The notes: generated by a model not told the origin, from the sequence alone. Shown: positions 20,336 through 35,049, counted from the stretch's first letter. The stretch: 64,000 nt of DNA from Cladorhizidae sp. MBARI D1340-BT2 (GCA_028752905.1 JAQNBH010000008.1:4244413-4308412), one strand, 5' to 3'. Numbers and translations are program-made.

Positions 20336-23300
20336 CATTAGTGCCTGCACTGTGTGCATTATACACTACATATGAAGCCTCTCATTAGTGCCTGCACTGT
20401 GTGCATTATACACTACATATGAAGCCTCTCATTAGTGCCTGCACTGTGTGCATTATACACTACATATGATGCCTCTCATTAGTGCCTGCACTGTGTGCAT
20501 TATACACTACATATGATGCCTCTCATTAGTGCCTGCACTGTGTGCATTATACACTACATATGATGCCTCTCATTAGTGCCTGCACTGTGTGTATTATACA
20601 CTACATATGATGCCTCTCATTAGTGCCTGCACTGTGTGCATTATACACTACATATGATGCCTCTCATTAGTGCCTGCACTGTGTGCATTATACACTACAT
20701 ATGATGCCTCTCATTAGTGGCTGCACTGTGTGCATTATACACTACATATGATGCCTCTCATTAGTGCCTGCACTGTGTGCATTATACACTACATATGATG
20801 CCTCTCATTAGTGCCTGCACTGTGTGCATTATACACTACATATGATGCCTCTCATTAGTGCCTGCACTGTGTGCATTATACACTACATATGATGCCCCTC
20901 ATTAGTGCCTGCACTGTGTGCATTATACACTACATATGATGCCTCTCATTAGTGCCTGCACTGTGTGTATTATACACTACATATGATGCCTCTCATTAGT
21001 GCCTGCACTGTGTGTATTATACACTACATATGATGCCTCTCATTAGTGGCTGCACTGTGTGCATTATACACTATATATGATGTCTCTCATTAGTGGCTGC
21101 ACTGTGTGCATTATACACTACATATGATGCCTCTCATTAGTGCCTGCACTGTATGCATTATACACTACATATGACACCTCTCATTAGTGCCTGCACTGGT
21201 TGCATTATACACTTCATATGATGCCTCTAATTAGTGGCTGCACTGTGTGCATTATACACTACATATGATGCCTCTCATTAGTGCCTGCACTGTATGCATT
21301 ATACACTACATATGACACCTCTCATTAGTGCCTGCACTGGTTGCATTATACACTTCATATGATGCCTCTCATTAGTGGCTGCACTGTGTGCATTATACAC
21401 TACATATGATGCCCCTCATTAGTGCCTGCACTGTGTGCATTATACACTACATATGGTGCCTCTCATTAGTGCCTGCTCTGTGTGCATTATACACTACATA
21501 TGATGCCTCTCATTAGTGCCTGCACTGTGTGCATTATACACTACATATGATGCCTCTCATTAGTGCCTGCACTGTGTGCATTATACACTACATATGATGT
21601 CTCTCATTAGTGCCTGCACTGTATGCATTATACACTACATATGACACCTCTCATTAGTGCCTGCACTGGTTGCATTAAACACTTCATATGATGCCTCTCA
21701 TTAGTGCCTGCACTGTGTGCATTATACACTACATATGATGCCTCTCATTAGTGGCTGCACTGTGTGCATTATACACTACATATGATGCCTCTCATTAGTG
21801 CCTGCACTGTGTGCATTATACACTACATATGATGCCTCTCATTAGTGCCTGCACTGTGTGCATTATACACTACATATGATGCCTCTCATTAGTGCCTGCA
21901 CTGTGTGCATTATACACTACATATGATGCCTCTCATTAGTGCCTGCACTGTGTGCATTATACACTACATATGATACCTCTCATTAGTGCCTGCACTGTGT
22001 GCATTATACACTACATATGATGCCTCTCATTAGTGCCTGCACTGTGTGCATTATACACTACATATGATGCCTCTCATTAGTGCCTGCACTGTGTGTATTA
22101 TACACTACATATGATGCCTCTCATTAGTGCCTGCACTGTGTGCATTATAGACTACATATGATTCCTCTCATTAGTGCCTGCACTGTCTTCATTATACACT
22201 ACATATGATGCCTCTCATTAGTGCCTGCACTGTGTGCATTATACACTACATATGATGCCTCTCATTAGTGCCTGCACTGTGTGCATTATACACTACATAT
22301 GATGCCTCTCATTAGTGCCTGCACTGTGTGCATTGTACACTACATATGATGCCTCTCATTAGTGGCTGCACTTTGTGTATTATACACTACATATGATGCC
22401 TCTCATTAGTGCCTGCACAGGTTGCATTATACACTTCATATGATACCTCTCATAAGTTCCTGCACTGTGTGCATTATACACTACATATGATGCCTCTCAT
22501 TAGTGGCTGCACTGTGTGCATTATACACTACATATGATGCCTCTCATTAGTGCCTGCACTGTGTGCATTATACACTACATATGAAGCCTCTCATTAGTGG
22601 CTGCACTGTGTACATTATACACTACAAATGATGCCTCTCATTAGTGACTGCACTGTGTGCATTATACACTACATATGATGCCTCTCATTAGTGCCTGCAC
22701 TGTGTGCATTATACACTACATATGATGCCTCTCATTAGTGGCTGCACTGTGTGCATTATACACTACATATGATGCCTCTCATTAGTGCCTGCACTGTGTG
22801 CATTATACAATACATATGATGCCTCTCATTAGTACCTGCACTGTGTGCATTATACACTACATATGACACCACTCATTTGTGACTGCACTGTGTGCATTAT
22901 ACACTACATATGTTGCCTCTCATTAGTGCCTGCACTGTGTGTATTATACACTACATATGATGCCTCTCATTAGTGGCTGCACTGTGTGCATTATACACTA
23001 CATATGATGCCTCTCATTAGTGCCTGCACTGTGTGTATTATACACTACATATGATGCCTCTCATTAGTGGCTGCACTGTGTGCATTATACACTACATATG
23101 ATGCCTCTCATTAGTGCCTGCACTGTGTGTATTATACACTACATATGATGCCTCTCATTAGTGCCTGCACTGTGTGCATTATACACTACATATGATGCCT
23201 CTCATTAGTGCCTGCACTGTGTGCATTATACACTACATATGATGCCTCTCATTAGTGCCTGCACTGTGTGTATTATACACTACATATGATGCCTCTCATT

Positions 23301-23474
23301 AGTGCCTGCACTGTGTGCATTATACACTACATATGATGCCTCTCATTAGTGCCTGCACTGTGTGCATTATACACTACATATGATGCCTCTCATTAGTGCC
23401 TGCACTGTGTGCATTATACACTACATATGATGCCCCTCATTAGTGCCTGCACTGTGTGCATTATACACTACATA
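20336..23474 (+). repeat. 47-bp minisatellite, 67 copies, with a diverged island (unit 6)
   Basis: 66 full monomers plus partial, still in exact 47-bp register. Between about 21060 and 22920 monomers carry many private changes: CTGTATGC, GACACCTCT, CTGGTTGC, CACTTCATATG, CTGTCTTC, CATTGTACAC, CATAAGTTCC. A two-monomer motif (CTGTATGC followed by CTGGTTGC) occurs with GTATGC at 21151, 21292 and 21621, separations of 3 and 7 monomers, so it was itself duplicated. The C9A/T32C marker of most other arrays was not seen here. Confidence 0.95.
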
Positions 23475-23608
23475 AATTATTTATATTAATTTAATAATTT
23501 TTATCCATTGCTACTAGTCACATAGGTAGGCTAGTTGTCCTTCAGTGTACTTCTATTCATGTCTCACCATAATATGATACTGTGAAGTAAAAAAAAAGGA
23601 AAAAAAAA

Positions 23609-23640
<32 letters not shown>
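23475..23640 (+). repeat. Linker and 52-bp A-tract interrupted by G (unit 6)
   Basis: Tract 23589-23640 has GG after nine A and a single late G, almost the same as unit 4. Confidence 0.85.
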
Positions 23641-23641
<1 letters not shown>

Positions 23642-24435
23642 TGTGGTTTTCGTGAAGTGGGCGTTTTCGGTCCAAACCTATACGGCAATTGCCGGAATAT
23701 TACTTCCTAACAATATAAATCTTCAGAAGAAGTCTCAGCACAACTTCTCTTTCCAGGTTCGCTTTCTTTGACGCCCAGACCTTACTATTGCTTCTCTCTC
23801 ACAATAGCCTTATCTAGACCAAGTATATAATCAAACAGTCTTCTCTCTCTCTCTCTAGACCTCTGCCCTCCTTTTCTGTATAAGGTAAGTTGATTATAAT
23901 CAACAATAACAAAATGATGTACACGACCACGTCTATCAATACATCATTACTCCTATTGTTTTCTACCAAATTATATATTACACAGAGCCAAGTCAGCTCA
24001 GTTCTGAGTCTCTCTTCAGTTCATTGAGGAGTTAGTTTGTTGAGGGGCTTTCCTTCTTTCTTCCAGCTTGTTGATTACTCCTTCTCCTCCTCTCTCGAAG
24101 TCTCTTGTTCTTTTATAGGCAGCTGGTTTATCTTGTGTTGTGCCTAGGATCATTCTCCTCAGAGACTGATCTGACCAATCAGGAGTTCCTTTTTCCAACC
24201 AATCAGGGGTCTCTGCTGTCCAAGTGGGATGATCCATAGTTGCGGTTTTGGTTCTGAGTTGGTGGGTGTCTACTGCCACTTGTGGGTGTGTAGTGTCAAC
24301 CTCCCTCTGACGGTGTTTCCCCTCTAACAGCTTCCGCTGTCAGGGCTTTCTCTGACACTACCACACTTCCCAATATAGAGAGTGCTACCACACTTCCCAA
24401 TATACATAGTCATCTCTAGACACACATGTAGCACT
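23641..24435. repeat. 795-bp cassette (unit 6)
   Basis: Identical by eye to unit 1 despite the old-looking 47-mer array beside it. Predicted + intron 23885-23985, - ORF from ATG 24016-24237, - TATA 24110-24117, CCAAT pair 24175-24206. Confidence 0.93.
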
Positions 24436-24565
24436 AGACCTAGTCATCTCTAGACTCACCAGAAGCATCATCGTTGTGGCCAAGTCCACCAGTGTGGATG
24501 TCTACACTGCTAAGCAACAGCTAGTCCACCAGTGTGGATGTCTACACTGCTAAGCAACAGCTAGT

Positions 24566-24990
24566 CACACCAACCATGTTTAGTATCCCTCACACCAACC
24601 ATGTTTAGTATCCCACACACCAACCATGTTTAGTATCCCTCACACCAACCATGTTTAGTATCCCTCACACCAACCATGTTTAGTATCCCTCACACCAACC
24701 ATGTTTAGTATCCCACACACCAACCATGTTTAGTATCCCACACACCAACCATGTTTAGTATCCCACACACCAACCATGTTTAGTATCCCTCACACCAACC
24801 ATGTTTAGTATCCCACACACCAACCATGTTTAGTATCCCACACACCAACCATGTTTAGTATCCCACACACCAACCATGTTTAGTATCCCTCACACCAACC
24901 ATGTTTAGTATCCCACACACCAACCATGTTTAGTATCCCTCACACCAACCATGTTTAGTATCCCTCACACCAACCATGTTTAGTATCCCA
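24566..24990 (+). repeat. 25-bp minisatellite, 17 copies (unit 7)
   Basis: Barcode matches unit 5 position for position. Confidence 0.97.
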
Positions 24991-24992
24991 CG

Positions 24993-27900
24993 CATTAGTG
25001 CCTGCACTGTGTGCATTATACACTACATATGAAGCCTCTCATTAGTGCCTGCACTGTGTGCATTATACACTACATATGAATACTCTCATTGGTGCCTGCA
25101 CTGTGTGCATTATACACTACATATGATGCCCCTCATTAGTTCCTGCACTGTGTGCATTATACACTACATATGATGCCCCTCATTAGTGCCTGCACTGTGT
25201 GCATTATACACTACATATGATTCCTCTCATTAGTGCCTGCACTGTGTGCATTATACACTACATATGATGCCTCTCATTAGTGCCTGCACTGTGTGCATTA
25301 TACACTACATATGATGCCTCTCATTAGTGCCTGCACTGTGTGCATTATACACTACATATGAATACTCTCATTAGTGCCTGCACTGTGTGCATTATACACT
25401 ACATATGATGCCTCTCATTAGTGGCTGCACTGTGTGCATTATACACTACATATGATGCCTCTCATTAGTGCCTGCACTGTGTGCATTATACACTACATAT
25501 GATGCCTCTCATTAGTGGCTGCACTGTGTGCATTATACACTACATATGATGCCTCTCATTAGTGCCTGCACTGTGTGTATTATACACTACATATGATGCC
25601 TCTCATTAGTGCCTGCACTGTGTGCATTATACACTACATATGATGCCTCTCATTAGTGCCTGCACTGTGTGCATTATACACTACATATGATGCCTCTCAT
25701 TAGTGCCTGCACTGTGTGCATTATACACTACATATGATGCCTCTCATTAGTGCCTGCACTGTGTGTATTATACACTACATATGATGCCTCTCATTAGTGC
25801 CTGCACTGTGTGCATTATACACTACATATGATGCCTCTCATTAGTGCCTGCACTGTGTGCATTATACACTACATATGATGCCTCTCATTAGTGCCTGCAC
25901 TGTGTGCATTATACACTAGATATGATGCCTCTCATTAGTGCCTGCACTGTGTGCATTATACACTACATATGATGCCTCTCATTAGTGCCTGCACTGTGTG
26001 CATTATACACTACATATGATGCCTCTCATTAGTGACTGCACTGTGTGCATTATACACCACATATGATGCCTCTCATTAGTGCCTGCACTGTGTGCATTAT
26101 ACACTACATATGATGCCTCTCATTAGTGCCTGCACTGTGTGTATTATACACTACATATGATGCCTCTCATTAGTGCCTGCACTGTGTGCATTATACACTA
26201 CATATGATGCCNNNNNNNNNNNNNNNNNNNNNNNNNNNNNNNNNNNNNNNNNNNNNNNNNNNNNNNNNNNNNNNNNNNNNNNNNNNNNNNNNNNNNNNNN
26301 NNNNNNNNNNNACATATGATGCCTCTCATTAGTGCCTGCACTGTGTGTATTATACACTACATATGATGCCTCTCATTAGTGCCTGCACTGTGTGCATTAT
26401 ACACTACATATGATGCCTCTCATTAGTGCCTGCACTGTGTGCATTATACACTACATATGATGCCTCTCATTAGTGCCTGCACTGTGTGCATTATACACTA
26501 CATATGATGCCTCTCATTAGTGCCTGCACTGTGTGCATTATACACTACATATGATGCCTCTCATTAGTGCCTGCACTGTGTGCATTATACACTACATATG
26601 ATGCCTCTCATTAGTGCCTGCACTGTGTGCATTATACACTACATATGATGCCTCTCATTAGTGCCTGCACTGTGTGCATTATACACTACATATGATGCCT
26701 CTCATTAGTGCCTGCACTGTGTGCATTATACACTACATATGATGCCTCTCATTAGTGCCTGCACTGTGTGCATTATACACTACATATGATGCCTCTCATT
26801 AGTGCCTGCACTGTGTGCATTATACACTACATATGATGCCTCTCATTAGTGCCTGCACTGTGTGCATTATACACTACATATGATGCCTCTCATTAGTGCC
26901 TGCACTGTGTGCATTATACACTACATATGATGCCTCTCATTAGTGCCTGCACTGTGTGCATTATACACTACATATGATGCCTCTCATTAGTGCCTGCACT
27001 GTGTGCATTATACACTACATATGATGCCTCTCATTAGTGCCTGCACTGTGTGCATTATACACTACATATGATGCCTCTCATTAGTGCCTGCACTGTGTGC
27101 ATTATACACTACATATGATGCCTCTCATTAGTGCCTGCACTGTGTGCATTATACACTACATATGATGCCTCTCATTAGTGCCTGCACTGTGTGCATTATA
27201 CACTACATATGATGCCTCTCATTAGTGGCTGCACTGTGTGCATTATACACTACATATGATGCCTCTCATTAGTGCCTGCACTGTGTGCATTATACACTAC
27301 ATATGATGCCTCTCATTAGTGCCTGCACTGTGTGCATTATACACTACATATGATGCCTCTCATTAGTGGCTGCACTGTGTGCATTATACACTACATATGA
27401 TGCCTCTCATTAGTGCCTGCACTGTGTGCATTATACACTACATATGATGCCTCTCATTAGTGCCTGCACTGTGTGCATTATACACTACATATGAATGCCT
27501 CTCATTAGTGGCTGCACTGTGTGCATTATACACTACATATGATGCCTCTCATTAGTGCCTGCACTGTGTGCATTATACACTACATATGATGCCTCTCATT
27601 AGTGCCTGCACTGTGTGCATTATACACTACATATGATGCCTCTCATTAGTGGCTGCACTGTGTGCATTATACACTACATATGATGCCTCTCATTAGTGCC
27701 TGCACTGTGTGCATTATACACTACATATGATGCCTCTCATTAGTGCCTGCACTGTGTGCATTATACACTACATATGATGCCTCTCATTAGTGCCTGCACT
27801 GTGTGCATTATACACTACATATGATGCCTCTCATTAGTGGCTGCACTGTGTGCATTATACACTACATATGATGCCTCTCATTAGTGCCTGCACTGTGTGC

Positions 27901-28949
27901 ATTATACACTACATATGAATACTCTCATTAGTGGCTGCACTGTGTGCATTATACACTACATATGATGCCTCTCATTAGTGCCTGCACTGTGTGCATTATA
28001 CACTACATATGATGCCTCTCATTAGTGGCTGCACTGTGTGCATTATACACTACATATGATGCCTCTCATTAGTGCCTGCACTGTGTGCATTATACACTAC
28101 ATATGATGCCTCTCATTAGTGCCTGCACTGTGTGCATTATACACTACATATGATGCCTCTCATTAGTGCCTGCACTGTGTGCATTATACACTACATATGA
28201 ATACTCTCATTAGTGGCTGCACTGTGTGCATTATACACTACATATGATGCCTCTCATTAGTGCCTGCACTGTGTGCATTATACACTACATATGATGCCCC
28301 TCATTAGTTCCTGCACTGTGTGCATTATACACTACATATGATGCCCCTCATTAGTTCCTGCACTGTGTGCATTATACACTACATATGATGCCTCTCATTA
28401 GTGCCTGCACTGTGTGCATTATACACTACATATGATGCCTCTCATTAGTGCCTGCACTGTGTGCATTATACACTACATATGATGCCTCTCATTAGTGCCT
28501 GCACTGTGTGCATTATACACTACATATGAATACTCTCATTAGTGCCTGCACTGTGTGCATTATACACTACATATGATGCCTCTCATTAGTGCCTGCACTG
28601 TGTGCATTATACACTACATATGATGCCTCTCATTAGTGCCTGCACTGTGTGCATTATACACTACATATGATGCCTCTCATTAGTGCCTGCACTGTGTGTA
28701 TTATACACTACATATGATGCCTCTCATTAGTGCCTGCACTGTGTGCATTATACACTACATATGATGCCTCTCATTAGTGGCTGCACTGTGTGCATTATAC
28801 ACTACATATGATGCCTCTCATTAGTGCCTGCACTGTGTGCATTATACACTACATATGATGCCTCTCATTAGTGCCTGCACTGTGTGCATTATACACTACA
28901 TATGATGCCTCTCATTAGTGCCTGCACTGTGTGCATTATACACTACATA
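24993..28949 (+). repeat. 47-bp minisatellite, at least 82 copies, broken by a gap (unit 7)
   Basis: 1,219 bp left of the gap and 2,638 bp right of it. C34G marker at 25919, as in unit 5. Right of the gap most monomers are canonical. C9G monomers at 27227, 27368, 27510 and 27651 are spaced three monomers apart (one step is 142 bp because of an inserted A near 27494), a short trimeric higher-order pattern. The last full monomer lacks the T45C change found before the terminal partial in all units except 7 and 8. Confidence 0.92.
26212..26311. other. Assembly gap, 100 N (unit 7)
   Basis: Exactly 100 N, the usual placeholder for a gap of unknown size, inside the 47-bp array. The monomer phase and variant pattern change across it. 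Confidence 0.95.
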
Positions 28950-29059
28950 AATTATTTATATTAATTTAATAATTTTTATCCATTGCTACTAGTCACATAG
29001 GTAGGCTAGTTGTCCTTCAGTGTACTTCTATTCATGTCTCACCATAATATGATACTGTG

Positions 29060-29122
<63 letters not shown>
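28950..29122 (+). repeat. Linker and pure 59-bp A-tract (unit 7)
   Basis: Tract 29064-29122 is uninterrupted, the same class as units 1, 8 and 9. Confidence 0.85.
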
Positions 29123-29124
<2 letters not shown>

Positions 29125-29917
29125 GTGGTTTTCGTGAAGTGGGCGTTTTCGGTCCAAACCTATACGGCAATTGCCGGAATATTACTTCCTAACAATATAA
29201 ATCTTCAGAAGAAGTCTCAGCACAACTTCTCTTTCCAGGTTCGCTTTCTTTGACGCCCAGACCTTACTATTGCTTCTCTCTCACAATAGCCTTATCTAGA
29301 CCAAGTATATAATCAAACAGTCTTCTCTCTCTCTCTCTAGACCTCTGCCCTCCTTTTCTGTATAAGGTAAGTTGATTATAATCAACAATAACAAAATGAT
29401 GTACACGACCACGTCTATCAATACATCATTACTCCTATTGTTTTCTACCAAATTATATATTACACAGAGCCAAGTCAGCTCAGTTCTGAGTCTCTCTTCA
29501 GTTCATTGAGGAGTTAGTTTGTTGAGGGGCTTTCCTTCTTTCTTCCAGCTTGTTGATTACTCCTTCTCCTCCTCTCTCGAAGTCTCTTGTTCTTTTATAG
29601 GCAGCTGGTTTATCTTGTGTTGTGCCTAGGATCATTCTCCTCAGAGACTGATCTGACCAATCAGGAGTTCCTTTTTCCAACCAATCAGGGGTCTCTGCTG
29701 TCCAAGTGGGATGATCCATAGTTGCGGTTTTGGTTCTGAGTTGGTGGGTGTCTACTGCCACTTGTGGGTGTGTAGTGTCAACCTCCCTCTGACGGTGTTT
29801 CCCCTCTAACAGCTTCCGCTGTCAGGGCTTTCTCTGACACTACCACACTTCCCAATATAGAGAGTGCTACCACACTTCCCAATATACATAGTCATCTCTA
29901 GACACACATGTAGCACT
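29123..29917. repeat. 795-bp cassette (unit 7)
   Basis: Identical by eye to unit 1. Predicted + intron 29367-29467, - ORF from ATG 29498-29719, - TATA 29592-29599, CCAAT pair 29657-29688. Confidence 0.93.
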
Positions 29918-30047
29918 AGACCTAGTCATCTCTAGACTCACCAGAAGCATCATCGTTGTGGCCAAGTCCACCAGTGTGGATGTCTACACTGCTAAGCAAC
30001 AGCTAGTCCACCAGTGTGGATGTCTACACTGCTAAGCAACAGCTAGT

Positions 30048-30322
30048 CACACCAACCATGTTTAGTATCCCTCACACCAACCATGTTTAGTATCCCACAC
30101 ACCAACCATGTTTAGTATCCCTCACACCAACCATGTTTAGTATCCCACACACCAACCATGTTTAGTATCCCTCACACCAACCATGTTTAGTATCCCTCAC
30201 ACCAACCATGTTTAGTATCCCACACACCAACCATGTTTAGTATCCCACACACCAACCATGTTTAGTATCCCTCACACCAACCATGTTTAGTATCCCTCAC
30301 ACCAACCATGTTTAGTATCCCA
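30048..30322 (+). repeat. 25-bp minisatellite, 11 copies (unit 8)
   Basis: Barcode TATATTAATTA, identical to unit 9 and different from the other 11-copy array I decoded, unit 1. Confidence 0.97.
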
Positions 30323-30324
30323 CG

Positions 30325-33300
30325 CATTAGTGCCTGCACTGTGTGCATTATACACTACATATGAAGCCTCTCATTAGTGCCTGCACTGTGTGCATTATAC
30401 ACTACATATGATGCCTCTCATTAGTGCCTGCACTGTGTGCATTATACACTACATATGATGCCTCTCATTAGTGGCTGCACTGTGTGCATTATACACTACA
30501 TATGATGCCTCTCATTAGTGCCTGCACTGTGTGCATTATACACTACATATGATGCCTCTCATTAGTGCCTGCACTGTGTGCATTATACACTACATATGAT
30601 GCCCCTCATTAGTTCCTGCACTGTGTGCATTATACACTACATATGATGCCTCTCATTAGTGCCTGCACTGTGTGTATTATACACTACATATGAAGCCTCT
30701 CATTAGTGCCTGCACTGTGTGCATTATACACTACATATGAATACTCTCATTAGTGCCTGCACTGTGTGCATTATACACTACATATGATGCCTCTCATTAG
30801 TGCCTGCACTGTGTGCATTATACACTACATATGATGCCTCTCATTAGTGCCTGCACTGTGTGCATTATACACTACATATGATGCCTCTCATTAGTGCCTG
30901 CACTGTGTGTATTATACACTACATATGATGCCTCTCATTAGTGCCTGCACTGTGTGCATTATACACTACATATGATGCCTCTCATTAGTGGCTGCACTGT
31001 GTGCATTATACACTACATATGATGCCTCTCATTAGTGCCTGCACTGTGTGCATTATACACTACATATGATGCCTCTCATTAGTGCCTGCACTGTGTGCAT
31101 TATACACTACATATGATGCCTCTCATTAGTGCCTGCACTGTGTGCATTATACACTACATATGATGCCTCTCATTAGTGGCTGCACTGTGTGCATTATACA
31201 CTACATATGATGCCTCTCATTAGTGCCTGCACTGTGTGCATTATACACTACATATGATGCCTCTCATTAGTGCCTGCACTGTGTGTATTATACACTACAT
31301 ATGATGCCTCTCATTAGTGCCTGCACTGTGTGCATTATACACTACATATGATGCCTCTCATTAGTGCCTGCACTGTGTGCATTATACACTACATATGATG
31401 CCTCTCATTAGTGCCTGCACTGTGTGCATTATACACTACATATGATGCCTCTCATTAGTGCCTGCACTGTGTGCATTATACACTACATATGATGCCTCTC
31501 ATTAGTGCCTGCACTGTGTGCATTATACACTACATATGAATACTCTCATTAGTGCCTGCACTGTGTGCGTTATACACTACATATGATGCCTCTCATTAGT
31601 GGCTGCACTGTGTGCATTATACACTACATATGATGCCTCTCATTAGTGCCTGCATTGTGTGCATTATACACTACATATGATGCCTCTCATTAGTGGCTGC
31701 ACTGTGTGCATTATACACTACATATGATGCCTCTCATTAGTGCCTGCACTGTGTGCATTATACACTACATATGATGCCTCTCATTAGTGCCTGCACTGTG
31801 TGCATTATACACTACATATGATGCCTCTCATTAGTGCCTGCACTGTGTGCATTATACACTACATATGATGCCTCTCATTAGTGCCTGCACTGTGTGCATT
31901 ATACACTACATATGATGCCTCTCATTAGTGCCTGCACTGTGTGCATTATACACTACATATGATGCCTCTCATTAGTGCCTGCACTGTGTGCATTATACAC
32001 TACATATGATGCCTCTCATTAGTGCCTGCACTGTGTGCATTATACACTACATATGATGCCTCTCATTAGTGCCTGCACTGTGTGCATTATACACTACATA
32101 TGATGCCTCTCATTAGTGCCTGCACTGTGTGCATTATACACTACATATGATGCCTCTCATTAGTGCCTGCACTGTGTGTATTATACACTACATATGATGC
32201 CTCTCATTAGTGCCTGCACTGTGTGCATTATACACTACATATGATGCCTCTCATTAGTGCCTGCACTGTGTGCATTATACACTACATATGATGCCTCTCA
32301 TTAGTGCCTGCACTGTGTGCATTATACACTACATATGATGCCTCTCATTAGTGCCTGCACTGTGTGCATTATACACTACATATGATGCCTCTCATTAGTG
32401 CCTGCACTGTGTGCATTATACACTACATATGATGCCTCTCATTAGTGCCTGCACTGTGTGTATTATACACTACATATGATGCCTCTCATTAGTGCCTGCA
32501 CTGTGTGTATTATACACTACATATGATGCCTCTCATTAGTGGCTGCACTGTGTGCATTATACACTACATATGATGCCTCTCATTAGTGGCTGCACTGTGT
32601 GCATTATACACTACATATGATGCCTCTCATTAGTGCCTGCACTGTGTGCATTATACACTACATATGATGCCTCTCATTAGTGGCTGCACTGTGTGCATTA
32701 TACACTACATATGATGCCTCTCATTAGTGCCTGCACTGTGTGCATTATACACTACATATGATGCCTCTCATTAGTGCCTGCACTGTGTGCATTATACACT
32801 ACATATGATGCCTCTCATTAGTGCCTGCACTGTGTGCATTATACACTACATATGATGCCTCTCATTAGTGCCTGCACTGTGTGCATTATACACTACATAT
32901 GATGCCTCTCATTAGTGCCTGCACTGTGTGCATTATACACTACATATGATGCCTCTCATTAGTGCCTGCATTGTGTGCATTATACACTACATATGATGCC
33001 TCTCATTAGTGGCTGCACTGTGTGCATTATACACTACATATGATGCCTCTCATTAGTGGCTGCACTGTGTGCATTATACACTACATAGGATGCCTCTCAT
33101 TAGTGCCTGCACTGTGTGCATTATACACTACATATGATGCCTCTCATTAGTGCCTGCACTGTGTGCATTATACACTACATATGAATACTCTCATTAGTGC
33201 CTGCACTGTGTGCATTATACACTACATATGATGCCTCTCATTAGTGCCTGCACTGTGTGCATTATACACTACATATGATGCCTCTCATTAGTGCCTGCAC

Positions 33301-34873
33301 TGTGTGCATTATACACTACATATGAATACTCTCATTAGTGACTGCACTGTGTGCATTATACACTACATATGATGCCTCTCATTAGTGCCTGCACTGTGTG
33401 CATTATACACTACATATGATGCCTCTCATTAGTGCCTGCACTGTGTGCATTATACACTACATATGATGCCTCTCATTAGTGCCTGCACTGTGTGTATTAT
33501 ACACTACATATGATGCCTCTCATTAGTGCCTGCACTGTGTGCATTATACACTACATATGATGCCTCTCATTAGTGCCTGCACTGTGTGCATTATACACTA
33601 CATATGATGCCTCTCATTAGTGCCTGCACTGTGTGCATTATACACTACATATGATGCCTCTCATTAGTGCCTGCACTGTGTGCATTATACACTACATATG
33701 ATGCCTCTCATTAGTGCCTGCACTGTGTGCATTATACACTACATATGAATACTCTCATTAGTGCCTGCACTGTGTGCGTTATACACTACATATGATGCCT
33801 CTCATTAGTGGCTGCACTGTGTGCATTATACACTACATATGATGCCTCTCATTAGTGCCTGCACTGTGTGTATTATACACTACATATGATGCCTCTCATT
33901 AGTGCCTGCACTGTGTGCATTATACACTACATATGATGCCTCTCATTAGTGCCTGCACTGTGTGCATTATACACTACATATGATGCCTCTCATTAGTGCC
34001 TGCACTGTGTGCATTATACACTACATATGATGCCTCTCATTAGTGCCTGCACTGTGTGTATTATACACTACATATGATGCCTCTCATTAGTGCCTGCACT
34101 GTGTGTATTATACACTACAGATGATGCCTCTCATTAGTGCCTGCACTGTGTGTATTATACACTACATATGATGCCTCTCATTAGTACCTGCACTGTGTGC
34201 ATTATACACTACATATGATGCCCCTCATTAGTGCCTGCACTGTGTGTATTATACACTACATATGATGCCTCTCATTAGTGACTGCACTGTGTGCATTATA
34301 CACCACATATGATGCCTCTCATTAGTGCCTGCACTGTGTGTATTATACACTACATATGATGCCTCTCATTAGTGGCTGCACTGTGTGCATTATACACTAC
34401 ATATGATGCCTCTCATTAGTGCCTGCACTGTGTGCATTATACACTACATATGATGCCTCTCATTAGTGCCTGCACTGTGTGTATTATACACTACATATGA
34501 TGCCTCTCATTAGTGCCTGCACTGTGTGTATTATACACTACATATGATGCCTCTCATTAGTGGCTGCACTGTGTGCATTATACACTACATATGATGCCTC
34601 TCATTAGTGCCTGCACTGTGTGCATTATACACTACATATGATGCCTCTCATTAGTGCCTGCACTGTGTGTATTATACACTACATATGATGCCTCTCATTA
34701 GTGCCTGCACTGTGTGCATTATACACTACATATGATGCCTCTCATTAGTGCCTGCACTGTGTGCATTATACACTACATATGATGCCTCTCATTAGTGCCT
34801 GCACTGTGTGCATTATACACTACATATGATGCCTCTCATTAGTGCCTGCACTGTGTGCATTATACACTACATA
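30325..34873 (+). repeat. 47-bp minisatellite, 97 copies (unit 8)
   Basis: 96 full monomers plus partial. Rare markers: TGCGTTATAC near 31568 and 33777, CTGCATTGTG near 31653 and 32968, CATAGGATG near 33086, CAGATGATG near 34119. The pair of identical TGCGTT blocks about 2.2 kb apart suggests an internal duplication that preceded the copying of the whole unit. Confidence 0.96.
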
Positions 34874-34983
34874 AATTATTTATATTAATTTAATAATTTT
34901 TATCCATTGCTACTAGTCACATAGGTAGGCTAGTTGTCCTTCAGTGTACTTCTATTCATGTCTCACCATAATATGATACTGTG

Positions 34984-35047
<64 letters not shown>
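34874..35047 (+). repeat. Linker and pure 60-bp A-tract (unit 8)
   Basis: Tract 34988-35047 is uninterrupted; its length is the main difference from unit 9. Confidence 0.85.

Positions 35048-35049
<2 letters not shown>

Larger units (their letters stand above)
19854..24435 (+). repeat. Macrosatellite unit 6 (4,582 bp)
   Basis: Most divergent unit at monomer level, yet with an unchanged cassette, lead and linker. Confidence 0.9.
24436..29917 (+). repeat. Macrosatellite unit 7 (5,482 bp including a gap)
   Basis: Left part is colinear with unit 5 up to the N run; the part right of the gap has a different, more uniform monomer pattern. The true length is unknown. Confidence 0.85.

Noticed and set aside
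26151..26357. 68-codon - strand ORF across the gap
   Set aside because: It reads through the 100 N and is otherwise satellite sequence; the N run creates the open frame.
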